64,000 nt of DNA from Trichlorobacter ammonificans. GTDB taxonomy: Bacteria > Desulfobacterota > Desulfuromonadia > Geobacterales > Pseudopelobacteraceae. The notes beneath the pieces were generated by a model. The model had not been told where the DNA came from, did not search any database, and worked only from the letters and a program-made list of their open reading frames with translations. Both the position numbers and the translations under genes were made by a program. Within the stretch, counting starts at the first letter, position 1. The number at the start of each line of letters is the position of its first letter. The DNA lies in the NCBI RefSeq assembly GCF_933509905.1, contig NZ_OW150024.1, positions 1,042,001 through 1,106,000 of the forward strand, in the 5' to 3' direction. Positions 1 through 9,825 of this stretch are shown in pieces.

Positions 1-175
1 AGTAACGCTGCAGCTGATCCGCCGCCTGCGCCGCGTGCGCGGGGGCGGGGCCCGATGCACGCGTTCCGCCGGGAGCTTCTTCCGTCGGCAGGAACACTCG
101 ACAGATTCCCTTGTCGCTGACTTCCACCCAGCCCGTTCCCACGGCAGTCGTATAGGGTACGATCCATGTTTCCAT
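1..175 (-). CDS. N-terminal part of a probable methylated-DNA--protein-cysteine methyltransferase-like protein (cut by window edge)
   Basis: Only the first 58 codons are present and the gene runs off the left edge. The ATG at 175 is preceded by a perfect AAGGAGG Shine-Dalgarno (about 184-190), and the frame stays open to base 1. The peptide starts METWIVPYTTAVGTGWVEV and contains a GWVEVSDKGICRVFLP segment, which resembles the N-terminal beta-ribonuclease-like domain of O6-alkylguanine DNA alkyltransferases (repair by transfer of the alkyl group to a cysteine). The catalytic PCHR motif would lie outside the window, so the assignment is a family guess. It starts 38 bases after the murJ stop on the same strand and is probably co-transcribed with it. 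Confidence 0.5.
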   Translation of the reverse strand, partial: METWIVPYTTAVGTGWVEVSDKGICRVFLPTEEAPGGTRASGPAPAHAAQAADQLQRY

Positions 176-212
176 AGGGTCTTCCTCCTTGGCGGTTGTT
201 ACGGTGCTACGG

Positions 213-1778
213 TCAGCGTGCCAGCTTCCGACGCACCAGGGCGATCATCTCAGTTGCCTCTTCGGAACGCAGTAGCCGGGCCGCCAACAGGTAGCAGGCT
301 ATGGCCAGTGCAACGCCGCCGGCCAGGTGAGCGCTCTTCAGCAGCTTCATCCCCGGCTGTGACCAGTCTGCCCGTCCCATCAGCCACCAGGTGAGCGCTC
401 CCATGGGCAGCGAAGCGCAGGCGGCCAGCAGGGCGGTGCGCAGCAACCGTTTCCCCCCCAGTGAGCCGACCCTGCGACGCAGCAGCCAGAAGAGGAGCCC
501 CATGTTGCCCAGCGCCGACAACGACGAGGCCAGGGCCAGGCCGCCATGCTGCAACGGTCCCATCAGGGCCAGGCTGAACCCCAGGTTGAGCAGGAACGCG
601 ACAAAGGCAGCCAGCACCGGGGTCCGGGTATCCTGCAGGGCGTAGAAAGCCGGGGCCACCACCCGCACTAACGCTACGCAGGAGAGACCGAGGGAGTAGT
701 AGATCAGCGCCCGTGCCGCCTGTACCGCCATGTTGTGATCGAACTGCCCCCCCATGAAGAGCAGCACCATCAGCGGCTCGGCGCAAACCGTCAGCCCCAC
801 CAGTGCGGGGATGGTGATGAACAGGGTGAGTCGCACGCCGTAGTTAAGGGTCTCCTTCATGGCGTCGAGATCTCCCTCCGCCGCCTGGCGGCTTAAGGCG
901 GGCAACACCGCCTGGGCCACCGAGACCGTGAACACCCCCTGGGGGAATTCGAACAGCCGCTGGGCGTAGTAGAGGTAGGAGACCGACCCCTGGGGGAGCA
1001 GCGAAGCCAGGATGTTCCCCACCGTGATATTCAGGTAGTAGACCCCTACCCCCAAGGTGGCCGGGGCCAGCAACAGGGCGATCCTGCGCAGTTTCGGGTC
1101 ACGGAAGTCAAAGCGGGGCCGGACCGGATACCCCATCTTCCAGAGCACCGGCAGTTGCATGACCAGTTGGATCAGCCCCCCCAACAGCACCCCCACCGCC
1201 AGGGCGGTGATCGGGTACTGATAGAACGGCCGCAAGGCCAGGGCGCAAACGATCATGGAGAGGTTCAGGAACACCGTGGAGATGGCCGGGGTGAAAAAGT
1301 GGCGCAGGGTGTTGAGAATCCCCATGCAGAGCGCCACCAGGGAGATGAAGAACAGGTAGGGGAACATCACCCGGTTGAGCAGCACGGTCAGTTCGAACTT
1401 ACCCGGCACGGCGGTGAAACCGGGAAACATCAGGTGCACCAAAAGCGGTGAAAAGACGATTCCCAGCAGGGTGACCACGGCCACCACCAGGGTGAGCAGG
1501 GTGAAGCAGAGGTTGGCCAGCTCCCGGGCCCGTTCCTCCCCCTCCTGCACGAGGGTTTCCGAAAAAGTGGGGACAAAGGCCGAGGTGAGCGCCCCCTCGG
1601 CAAAGAAGCGACGCAGCAGGTTGGGGATCTGGAAGGCGGCGAAAAAGGCGTCCGTTGCCATGCCGGCGCCGAACAGGCGCGCCACCACCATGTCCCGCAC
1701 CATCCCCAGGATGCGTGAGAGCATGGTGGCCGAGCCCAGCACCCCGGCCGCTTTCAGGATACCGCTTTTCTCAGACAT
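213..1778 (-). CDS. murJ: Lipid II flippase MurJ
   Basis: Inner-membrane flippase that moves lipid II, the peptidoglycan precursor, to the periplasmic face. The protein is 521 residues, the usual MurJ/MviN length, with about 14 hydrophobic segments through its whole length. The N-terminus carries the typical SATMLSRILGMVRDMVVARL stretch, and a QIPNLLRRFFAEGALTSAFVP stretch near residue 50 is characteristic of the family. The start overlaps the end of the upstream BRO-N gene by 8 bases, so translation of the two is probably coupled. No terminator is visible before the next gene downstream. The assignment is firm. Confidence 0.95.
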   Translation of the reverse strand: MSEKSGILKAAGVLGSATMLSRILGMVRDMVVARLFGAGMATDAFFAAFQIPNLLRRFFAEGALTSAFVPTFSETLVQEGEERARELANLCFTLLTLVVAVVTLLGIVFSPLLVHLMFPGFTAVPGKFELTVLLNRVMFPYLFFISLVALCMGILNTLRHFFTPAISTVFLNLSMIVCALALRPFYQYPITALAVGVLLGGLIQLVMQLPVLWKMGYPVRPRFDFRDPKLRRIALLLAPATLGVGVYYLNITVGNILASLLPQGSVSYLYYAQRLFEFPQGVFTVSVAQAVLPALSRQAAEGDLDAMKETLNYGVRLTLFITIPALVGLTVCAEPLMVLLFMGGQFDHNMAVQAARALIYYSLGLSCVALVRVVAPAFYALQDTRTPVLAAFVAFLLNLGFSLALMGPLQHGGLALASSLSALGNMGLLFWLLRRRVGSLGGKRLLRTALLAACASLPMGALTWWLMGRADWSQPGMKLLKSAHLAGGVALAIACYLLAARLLRSEEATEMIALVRRKLAR

Positions 1779-2625
1779 CGGGGTCCTCGTCGGTCAGCTG
1801 TTTGTCCCGGTCGCCCAGAAAGTTGTTGTTGCTTACCACGCTGCGCCCCAACTCCTTTTCCGTCTCCCTGCGAGCCGTGCCGGCCACCCTGCCGCCACGT
1901 TTGGCAACCTTTTTGTTGGCGTCAAAGGTGTCCGGTTTCTCTGTCTGTGAAATTTCCGTGGTTACTTTTTCGCCCAGCATGGTGAAGATCAGTTCCAGAT
2001 CGGTCATGTGGTCGCGCAGGTTGTCCTGGGGCCGGGAGAGGCCTTTGAACTGCTTGTGTTCAGACGGCGTCATACCGAAGGTGGCCCTGGCTATCTCGGC
2101 GGTCAGGATACTGAACGCACGTTCGGTGGTGATACCCCGTTCCTGCCATTCATCGGTCAGGTTCTGGCGGATGGCGATTCCCCGCAGCCGTTTGTCGATC
2201 CAGTCCTTGGGATAGCCTTTCTGCTCGTACAACTCCTTCATCCGCTGCTGGGCCAGCTCCGGGTTTTCAATCTCCTGAATCCGCTCATAGCCCACCTGGG
2301 CCAACCAGCGCTTGAACGGTTCGGCCTTGGGGGACGGGATGGACTGGATGATGCGGAACATCCCTTCGGTGTTGGCGCAGTCGGTATCACGCTGTTTTCC
2401 ATCAGAGGCAGGCATTTTCAATCGTACGATTTTATCGTACGGTTCGATAACTCCCTCAAATGTCAGCTTCTTTTTAAGATCGCTCCAGTATCTTTTGGGA
2501 AGGGAGCTTCCGGTTAAGACGTCAACCACATCAATAATTGCAAACCACCATTCATCATTATGGATGGTCTTGCGAATCTGTTTACCTTCAAAAACAGCCA
2601 ATTTGACGAGTTCTTTCGCTGTCAT
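1771..2625 (-). CDS. BRO-N domain protein, phage antirepressor-like
   Basis: A 284-residue protein. Residues about 1-110 look like a Bro-N domain, seen in phage antirepressors and baculovirus BRO proteins: FEGKQIRKTIHNDEWWFAIIDVVDVLTG followed by YWSDLKKKL. The middle (TDCANTEGMFRIIQSIPSPKAEPFKRWLAQVGYERIQE) matches the usual continuation of bacterial Bro-N proteins, and the C-terminus is lysine/arginine-rich. Bro-N domains bind DNA in known cases; the target here is unknown. The start overlaps the rmuC stop (ATGA) and the end overlaps the murJ start, so it sits inside a housekeeping operon. Its 5' part is visibly less GC-rich than the flanking genes, which suggests acquisition from a phage. 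No other phage genes are nearby. Confidence 0.85.
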   Translation of the reverse strand: MTAKELVKLAVFEGKQIRKTIHNDEWWFAIIDVVDVLTGSSLPKRYWSDLKKKLTFEGVIEPYDKIVRLKMPASDGKQRDTDCANTEGMFRIIQSIPSPKAEPFKRWLAQVGYERIQEIENPELAQQRMKELYEQKGYPKDWIDKRLRGIAIRQNLTDEWQERGITTERAFSILTAEIARATFGMTPSEHKQFKGLSRPQDNLRDHMTDLELIFTMLGEKVTTEISQTEKPDTFDANKKVAKRGGRVAGTARRETEKELGRSVVSNNNFLGDRDKQLTDEDPDV

Positions 2626-4016
2626 GGTTCGTCGCCCTCGTCACCCAGCTCCAGTACCCCCCGCGCTTCGTCCGCCGGCAACGCCTGCACGGTCTTCAGC
2701 TTGCGTTCCATCTGGCGGGTGCGGGTGGCGGCAGCCTCGATATGGTTGCCCGCCTCCTGCAGCTTCTTGCGGGTCTTGTCCAGGATGTCGCTGAACTTGC
2801 CGAACTCGGTGCGCACCGCCCCCAGCAGGTTCCAGACCTCGGCGGAGCGCTTCTCGATGGCCAGGGTGCGGAAGCCCAGTTGCAGGGAGTTGAGCAGGGC
2901 CGCCAGAATGGTGGGGCCGGCCGGCATCACCTTGTACTCCCGCTGCAGCGCCTCGAACAGGCCGGGGCGGCGCAGCACCTCGGCGTAGAGTCCTTCGGTG
3001 GGGAGGTACATCACCCCGAAATCGGTGGTGTGGGGCGGGTCCAGGTACTTGTCCCGAATGTCCGTCGCCGCCAGGCGGATGGCCCGCTCCAGGAGCTTGC
3101 CCGCCTCCTCGGCGGCTGTTGCGTCGGCCCGCTCCTGGGCCTCCACCAGCCGCAGGTAGTCTTCCTGGGGAAACTTGGCGTCCAGCGGCAGATGGACGAC
3201 GCTCTCCTCGCTGCCGTCCCGCCCCGGCATCCGCACCGCGAACTCCACCCGCTGGTTGCTCCCCTTGCGGGTCTCCACGTTGACGCCGTACTGGCCCGGC
3301 GCCAGGATCTGTTCCAAAAGCACCGCCAACTGCACCTCGCCGAAGGTGCCCCGGGTCTTGACGTTGGTCAGCACCCGCTTCAGGTCCCCCACGCCGTTGG
3401 CCAGGCTCTGCATCTCGCCCAAGCCTTTCTGCACCTGCTCCAGCCGGTCGCTCACCAGCTTGAACGATTCACCCAGCCGCTTTTCCAGGGTGTCGTGCAG
3501 CTTCTCGTCCACGGTGGCCCGCATCTGCTCCAGCTTTTTGGCATTGTCCTCCTGCAACAGCCGCAGCCGCTCGTCCACCGTGGTCCGTACCTGCTCCTGG
3601 CGCTTGCTGCTTTCTTCCTGCAAGAGCCGCAGCCGCTCCTCCATGGTGCTGCGCAGCCGCTCCAGCCGCTCCTCGGTGGTGGCGGACAGTTGGGCCAGTT
3701 GGCCGGAGAACAGCTCAAGCTGGCTGTTCTGCACCGTGGCCGATTCCCCCAGCCGGGCCAGCAGGGAATCCCCCAGCCCCTTCACCGCGTTCAGCGACTC
3801 CTCCCGCCCCTGGCGGGCCAGGGACTGCCCCTCCTCCCGGGAGCGGGCCTGCTCCTCCCGCAGGGTCCGCTCAGACCGCTCCAGCAGCCGTTCCAGGGCA
3901 TCGATCCGCCCTTCCAGCGGGGTATGGGCCGCGCCCAGCCGGGACACCCGCAGGAGCAGGACCACGACGAGCACCAGCAGCATCAGCAGCAGGGCGGGAA
4001 TCAGCAGATCAGGCAT
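2622..4016 (-). CDS. rmuC: DNA recombination protein RmuC
   Basis: RmuC-family protein of about 464 residues from the ATG at 4016, which has GGAGAG 8 bases upstream. A longer in-frame reading to 4214 lacks family similarity at its N-terminus. It begins with a membrane anchor (residues about 3-25, LLIPALLLMLLVLVVVLLL), then a long coiled coil (about 35-200) with repeated units of the form EERLRLLQEESSKRQEQV, then the conserved RmuC core (ANGVGDLKRVLTNVKTRG, LAVLLEQILAPGQY, DAKFPQEDYLRL, DFGVMYLPTEGLYAEVLR). RmuC proteins limit inversions and act in recombination with a PD-(D/E)XK-like fold. It overlaps the BRO-N start by four bases. Confidence 0.93.
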   Translation of the reverse strand: MPDLLIPALLLMLLVLVVVLLLRVSRLGAAHTPLEGRIDALERLLERSERTLREEQARSREEGQSLARQGREESLNAVKGLGDSLLARLGESATVQNSQLELFSGQLAQLSATTEERLERLRSTMEERLRLLQEESSKRQEQVRTTVDERLRLLQEDNAKKLEQMRATVDEKLHDTLEKRLGESFKLVSDRLEQVQKGLGEMQSLANGVGDLKRVLTNVKTRGTFGEVQLAVLLEQILAPGQYGVNVETRKGSNQRVEFAVRMPGRDGSEESVVHLPLDAKFPQEDYLRLVEAQERADATAAEEAGKLLERAIRLAATDIRDKYLDPPHTTDFGVMYLPTEGLYAEVLRRPGLFEALQREYKVMPAGPTILAALLNSLQLGFRTLAIEKRSAEVWNLLGAVRTEFGKFSDILDKTRKKLQEAGNHIEAAATRTRQMERKLKTVQALPADEARGVLELGDEGDEP

Positions 4017-4102
4017 GAACGGGACTCTCCAAAAACACGAACCTCCCGCCGTTGCCGGTGAGAGGTCCGTAAAAGATGACAGCGTGCGCCAGGTTCCCCG
4101 GC

Positions 4103-5410
<1,308 letters not shown>

Positions 5411-5415
5411 TCAGA

Positions 5416-5458
5416 AAATTAAAAGAAAATGCCCCTCTCTTATAGCAACTGGAGGGGC
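5416..5458 (-). terminator. Intrinsic terminator after the TatD-radical SAM gene
   Basis: A 7-bp GC stem (5431-5437 with 5452-5458) on the minus strand is followed by a T-rich run, the complement of the A-rich bases at 5416-5430. It lies between the TatD fusion gene and eno. Its loop also holds the TATAAG that may serve as the eno -10 box. Confidence 0.7.
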
Positions 5459-5485
5459 AAAAGGGAAGGGGAAGATGCCGGAAAA

Positions 5486-6868
5486 TCAGCCCACTTCGGC
5501 GTACTCCCGCACCCGGAAACCGACCCCCAGGGAAAGGGCCAGGCGCCTGCACGCCTCGATGTCGATGCCGGGCACCGTGACGGCGGTGGCGGTCACCTCC
5601 GGGATATGGCGGGGCGCTTCCCGCAGGAAGTCGCAGATGGCCTCGAAACCGGCCTCGCCGAAGGGGGTATTGCAGAGCCTGGCGTAGGTGACGGCGTCCG
5701 GCGCGTTCAGGCTGATGGAGATGCTGTCCACCAGACCGGCAAGCTCCGGCAGGATGGTGCGGCCATGGGCCAGGTTGGCCTGGCCGTCGCTGTTGATCCT
5801 GATCCGGTAGCCCCGCTGTTTCAGGGCAGCCGCCACCTGCTTCACCAGCTCCAGCCGCAAGAGCGACTCGCCGAAGCCGCAGAACACCACCTCGTCGATA
5901 TCCTCGGGATGACCGATGGCAGCCATCACCTCCTCGAACCCCGGCTCGTGATCGAGCAACAGATTGTGCCCCTTCACCGTGAATTCGTCGAACTTCGCGC
6001 AGAAACTGCAACGGTTGGAACAACGGTTGGTGATGTTCAGGTACAGCGAATTGCGGATGCGGTAGGCGATCCGGGTGGAGGAATCCCACAGCGGAATGCC
6101 GAACAGTTTGCCCGCGTTCATGGTGGTGATCCGGGCCACGTCGTCAGGGGAGAGCCCTTTGATCTCCGCCACCTTTTCGGCGGTGATCCGGGTGTAGGCC
6201 GGTTCGTTGCGCTTGCCCCGGTGCGGCACCGGCGACAGGTAGGGGCAGTCGGTCTCCAGCAGCAGCCGCTCCATGGGGGTTGTCGCCACCACGTCGCGCA
6301 ACTGCTGGTTGGAGGGGTAGGTAACCGTGCCGGGGATGGACAGGTAGAGCCCCTGCTCCAGGCAGCGGCGGGCAAAAGCCACATCGCCGGAGAAGCAGTG
6401 CATCACCCCCCGGGTCACCCCTTCCTGCCGGATGGCCTGCAGCGTTTCCTCGTGGGCGTCCCGGTCGTGGATCACCACCGGCTTGTCCAGCTCGCGGGAA
6501 AGCTGCAGAAACCGCCGGAACACGCGGTCCTGCTGGTCGCGGGGGGAACGGTCCCGGTAGAAATCCAGGCCGATCTCGCCGATGGCCACGCACTTGGGGG
6601 TACTGCGGGCCAGCTCCGCCAGGGCGGCTATGGCGGCCTCATCAACCCCTGCGGCATCGTGGGGATGGATACCCACGGTGCAGTACATGGTCGGGTAGCG
6701 CTCGGCAAGCAGAACCGCGTCACGGCTGGAAGCGGCATCGGCCCCCACCACGATCATGCCGGTGACGCCGGCTTCCTCGGCCCGGCCCAGCATCTGGTCC
6801 CAGTCCTGCTGAAAATCATCGTAGTAGAGGTGGCAATGGGTGTCGATAATCGGTGTGTGTCTGTTCAT
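5486..6868 (-). CDS. TatD-family hydrolase fused to a TatD-associated radical SAM protein
   Basis: A single 460-residue reading frame with two domains. Residues 1 to about 255 are a TatD-type metal-dependent hydrolase (IIDTHCHL with the HxH ligands, CTVGIHPHDA, AIGEIGLDFYRD, PVVIHDRDA, RGVMHCFSGD, LLETDCPYLSPVPHRGKRNEP). Residues about 275-460 are a small radical SAM domain with the cluster motif CSNRCSFC (CxxxCxxC) and VVFCGFGESLLR downstream. In many bacteria this radical SAM family is a separate neighbour of tatD; here the two are fused. TatD proteins are nucleases or deacylases acting on DNA, RNA or D-aminoacyl substrates; the radical SAM reaction is unknown. A terminator follows. Confidence 0.93.
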   Translation of the reverse strand: MNRHTPIIDTHCHLYYDDFQQDWDQMLGRAEEAGVTGMIVVGADAASSRDAVLLAERYPTMYCTVGIHPHDAAGVDEAAIAALAELARSTPKCVAIGEIGLDFYRDRSPRDQQDRVFRRFLQLSRELDKPVVIHDRDAHEETLQAIRQEGVTRGVMHCFSGDVAFARRCLEQGLYLSIPGTVTYPSNQQLRDVVATTPMERLLLETDCPYLSPVPHRGKRNEPAYTRITAEKVAEIKGLSPDDVARITTMNAGKLFGIPLWDSSTRIAYRIRNSLYLNITNRCSNRCSFCAKFDEFTVKGHNLLLDHEPGFEEVMAAIGHPEDIDEVVFCGFGESLLRLELVKQVAAALKQRGYRIRINSDGQANLAHGRTILPELAGLVDSISISLNAPDAVTYARLCNTPFGEAGFEAICDFLREAPRHIPEVTATAVTVPGIDIEACRRLALSLGVGFRVREYAEVG

Positions 6869-6925
6869 GGGAGCACTACTGTAGCCCCATTGACCGCGCT
6901 TGGCAAGGGGAGGGTGGACGGGGGA

Positions 6926-7489
6926 CTAAACGCCCTCCGGCAGTTTCGACAGCATCTGCTTCCGCCGGTTCAGGCGGCGGCCGTCAATCACAAAGGTGCC
7001 GTCGCCCACCGCGTGGATGGTCCGCTTCTCGTCCCGCGAAGTGTCATAATACGCCGCCACCCCCTCAAGCACGACGATGTCATGTTGTTCGATAATATCG
7101 ATGACCTTGCACTCGATATTTGCCAGACACTCCCTGATCAGGGGCGGTTTCACCAGCGTCCCCTTCACGGCGGTCAGGCCGAACGTTGCAAACTTGTCCG
7201 TATCGGCCCCGGTGCAGGTACCCACCCCCACCACCTGGTCCAGCAGATCAACGGTGGGAATGGCAAGCACGCACTCCCGTGTTTTCTCCAGCGCGCTGTA
7301 GGAATGGTTCCACGGCCCCGTGGTCAGGGCGAACCGCGGCGTGAAATCCATCACCATGGTCCAGGAGATGGTCATGACGTTGTTCTTCCTGTTGTCCCGG
7401 GTCGTGACCAGCACCACCGGACCGGGTTCCAGCAGGGTGAACGCCTTGTTGAGGGGAAGGGGGGGCAGGGGAGGGATTACAGTTTGCAT
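6926..7489 (-). CDS. Flavin reductase family protein (FMN-binding split barrel)
   Basis: A 187-residue protein. The ATG at 7489 has GGAGG seven bases upstream, which rules out a longer reading to 7747 without family similarity. The N-terminal half carries a flavin reductase pattern: GPVVLVTTRDNRKNNVMTISWTMVMDFTPRFALTTGPWNHSY, with the serine/threonine-rich flavin phosphate region, then a conserved GTCTGADTDKFATFGLT segment typical of the family. Such proteins bind FMN and reduce flavins or metal complexes with NAD(P)H. The physiological partner is not evident. It stands alone between sucD and the TatD fusion on the same strand. Confidence 0.85.
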   Translation of the reverse strand: MQTVIPPLPPLPLNKAFTLLEPGPVVLVTTRDNRKNNVMTISWTMVMDFTPRFALTTGPWNHSYSALEKTRECVLAIPTVDLLDQVVGVGTCTGADTDKFATFGLTAVKGTLVKPPLIRECLANIECKVIDIIEQHDIVVLEGVAAYYDTSRDEKRTIHAVGDGTFVIDGRRLNRRKQMLSKLPEGV

Positions 7490-7625
7490 ACCGTGCCTCC
7501 AGATAGTCGGATTACCTGCAGGATGGCACGGGGAGGCGGGGTTGGGTAAATGATGACGGGTGTCGGTTAGGAGCTTCCAAGCCGGGAGGTCCCAGTGCTG
7601 TCGGTGCTGCCCAGCGGTATAGTGT

Positions 7626-7654
7626 CGCCCTGCCTCGATGATCGAAGCAGGGCG
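7626..7654 (-). terminator. Long hairpin downstream of sucD
   Basis: An 8-bp GC stem (7626-7633 with 7647-7654) continues, after one mismatch, into an inner 4-bp stem with a three-base loop. It lies 24 bases past the sucD stop in the sucD-flavin reductase gap. No U-tract follows on the minus strand, so it may be a processing or stabilising hairpin rather than a strong terminator. Confidence 0.5.
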
Positions 7655-7677
7655 GTTTAGCCTGAAATGGAAGCGGA

Positions 7678-8550
7678 TTACTTCTTGAGGGCTGTGGCCA
7701 TGGCCTCGCCCATGCGGGTGGGGGAGGTGGAGACCACCACGCCGCATTCCTGCAGGGTTTTGATCTTGTCTTCAGCCTTGCCCTTGCCGCCGGTGATGAT
7801 GGCGCCGGCATGGCCCATCCGCTTGCCGGTGGGGGCAGTGACGCCGGCGATGAAGGCGGCCACCGGCTTTTTCATGTTGTCCCTGATCCACTCGGCAGCC
7901 TGCTCCTCGGCGGCGCCGCCGATTTCACCGATCATGAAGACCGCTTCGGTGTCCTTGTCGTCGTTGAATTTCTTCAGCACGTCGATGAATTTCATGCCGA
8001 TGATCGGGTCGCCGCCGATGCCGACGCAGGTGGATTGGCCCAGCCCCATGTCGGAGAGTTGCTTGACCGCTTCGTAGGTGAGGGTGCCGGAGCGGGAGAC
8101 CACGCCGATCTTGCCCGGTTTGTGGATGTAGCCCGGCATGATCCCCAGCTTGCACTGGCCGGGGGTGATGACGCCGGGGCAGTTGGGCCCCACCAGCAGG
8201 GTTTTGCTGCGCTCCTGGATGGCCCGGGCCAGGACCATGTCCCGCACCGGAATCCCCTCGGTGATGCAGACCGCCAGGTCAAGTCCGGCGTCGCAGGCTT
8301 CCAGGATGGCGTCGGCGGCCCCCGCCGGCGGCACAAAGATCATGGAGACGGTGGCGCCGGTGTAGTGCACCGCTTCAGCCACGGTGTTGAAGACCGGAAT
8401 CCCCTCCACATGGATGCCGCCCCGGCCGGGGGTGACCCCGGCAACGATCTGGCTGCCGTAGTCGCGGCACTGCTGGGTGTGAAAGAGGCCGCTTTTGCCG
8501 GTAATTCCCTGTACCAGTATCTTGGAGTTCTTATCGATGAGAATCGCCAT
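7678..8550 (-). CDS. sucD: Succinate--CoA ligase (ADP-forming) subunit alpha
   Basis: The alpha subunit of succinyl-CoA synthetase interconverts succinyl-CoA and succinate with substrate-level phosphorylation in the TCA cycle. At 290 residues it has normal family length. The CoA-binding Rossmann region ([22 protein letters not shown]), the VTPGRGG segment, [21 protein letters not shown] and the active-site histidine context [19 protein letters not shown] are all visible. AGGGGGA precedes the start. The gene follows sucC by 14 bases and is certainly in one operon with it. Confidence 0.97.
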   Translation of the reverse strand: MAILIDKNSKILVQGITGKSGLFHTQQCRDYGSQIVAGVTPGRGGIHVEGIPVFNTVAEAVHYTGATVSMIFVPPAGAADAILEACDAGLDLAVCITEGIPVRDMVLARAIQERSKTLLVGPNCPGVITPGQCKLGIMPGYIHKPGKIGVVSRSGTLTYEAVKQLSDMGLGQSTCVGIGGDPIIGMKFIDVLKKFNDDKDTEAVFMIGEIGGAAEEQAAEWIRDNMKKPVAAFIAGVTAPTGKRMGHAGAIITGGKGKAEDKIKTLQECGVVVSTSPTRMGEAMATALKK

Positions 8551-8564
8551 GGTTTCGGTCCCCC

Positions 8565-9728
8565 TTACGCTTCAGCCAGCATCTTGACGATCTTCTGGGC
8601 ACCGTCGCCCAGGTTGTCACCCACCTGCACGTTCAGGCCGGATTCCAGCAGCAGCTTCTTCCCTTCCTCCACCTTGCTGCCGTCCATCCGCACCACGATC
8701 GGCAGGGCGCAGTGCACCTCCGAGGCCGCCTCGATGATCCCCTGGGCAATGACGTCGCAACGCATGATGCCGCCGAAGATGTTGACGAAGACCCCTTTCA
8801 CGTCACTGTCCTGCAGGATGATCTTGAACGCCTCCGCCACCTTTTCCCGGGTGGCCCCGCCCCCTACATCCAGGAAGTTGGCCGGCTCTCCCCCGAACTC
8901 CTTGAGTACGTCCAGGGTGGCCATGGCCAGTCCTGCGCCGTTGACCATGCAGCCGATGCTGCCCCCCAGCTTGATGTAGGCCAGGTCGTATTTGCCGGCG
9001 GTGATCTCCAGCGGATCAAGCTGGGAGTAGTCCATCATGTCCGGGTATTCCCGGTGGCGATAGACGGCGTTGTCGTCGAAGGAAATCTTGGCGTCCATGG
9101 CCAAAAGCCAGCCGGCCTTGGTGACCACCAGGGGGTTGATCTCCACCAGGAAGCAGTCCTTTTCCAGGCAGCACTTGTAGAGGTTGAGCATCATTTCGAC
9201 GCAGTCTTCGCAGACGCTGGCGGTGAGTCCCAGGGCCAGGGCGATCCGGCGGGCCTCGTAGGTGCGCAGCCCGGTGAACGGGTCGATGGAAAGCATGTGA
9301 ATCTTTTCGGGGGATTTTTTTGCCACTTCCTCGATCTCGACTCCCCCTTCGGCGGAGGCGATCAGGCAGTAGCGGGAGGTTTCCCGGTCAAGGGTGATGG
9401 AGAGGTAGAATTCACGGGCAATCTCCACCGCTTCCTCCACCAGGATACGACGAACCTTGAGCCCCTCCGGGCCGGTCTGGGGGGTGACCAGGCGTTTGCC
9501 GAACAGTTCCTTGGCCAGTTCGCCGGCCTGTTCCGGGTGATGTACCACCTTGACCCCGCCGGCTTTGCCGCGGCCACCGGCGTAAATCTGGGCCTTGACC
9601 ACGCAGTGGCCCCCCATCATCTTGGCGGCCCGCTCCACCTGGTCGGCGGTTAGGGCAACTCGGTTGCGCGGCACCGGAATGCCGTAGGTACTCAGGATCT
9701 CCTTGGCCTGATATTCATGGATATTCAT
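8565..9728 (-). CDS. sucC: Succinate--CoA ligase (ADP-forming) subunit beta
   Basis: The beta subunit of succinyl-CoA synthetase supplies the ATP-grasp nucleotide site and the succinate-binding region. The protein has 387 residues from the ATG at 9728 ([20 protein letters not shown]), preceded by GGGAGG. An in-frame extension to 9788 is not family-like. Landmarks are [18 protein letters not shown], the [11 protein letters not shown] metal-binding segment, [26 protein letters not shown] and [11 protein letters not shown]. It is the first gene of sucC-sucD, with a good promoter just upstream (9763-9790). Confidence 0.97.
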   Translation of the reverse strand: MNIHEYQAKEILSTYGIPVPRNRVALTADQVERAAKMMGGHCVVKAQIYAGGRGKAGGVKVVHHPEQAGELAKELFGKRLVTPQTGPEGLKVRRILVEEAVEIAREFYLSITLDRETSRYCLIASAEGGVEIEEVAKKSPEKIHMLSIDPFTGLRTYEARRIALALGLTASVCEDCVEMMLNLYKCCLEKDCFLVEINPLVVTKAGWLLAMDAKISFDDNAVYRHREYPDMMDYSQLDPLEITAGKYDLAYIKLGGSIGCMVNGAGLAMATLDVLKEFGGEPANFLDVGGGATREKVAEAFKIILQDSDVKGVFVNIFGGIMRCDVIAQGIIEAASEVHCALPIVVRMDGSKVEEGKKLLLESGLNVQVGDNLGDGAQKIVKMLAEA

Positions 9729-9762
9729 AGGCCCTCCCGCGAAAGTGACGTTGCAGGGCGAA

Positions 9763-9790
9763 ACTATACCATGCCGCATGCGGAGCACAA
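9763..9790 (-). promoter_or_regulatory. Candidate sigma70 promoter for sucCD
   Basis: Read on the minus strand: TTGTGC at 9790-9785, a 16-base spacer, then TATAGT at 9768-9763 with an upstream TG (extended -10). The predicted start is about 30 bases before the sucC ATG. Confidence 0.6.
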
Positions 9791-9825
9791 GCTGAATTTA
9801 GTAAAAATAAAAAGGTTTTCTATGG

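Noticed and set aside
2410-2445. CGTACG-containing inverted repeat inside the BRO-N gene
   Set aside because: It is explained by the coding sequence and I see no second copy at an operator-like position.
5429-7549. A 706-codon open frame on the plus strand
   Set aside because: Antisense to the TatD-radical SAM fusion and flavin reductase; composition typical of antisense shadow, with no recognisable domain.
7810-9653. Long plus-strand frames opposite sucC and sucD
   Set aside because: Shadows of strongly supported genes; no ribosome-binding site or family match.
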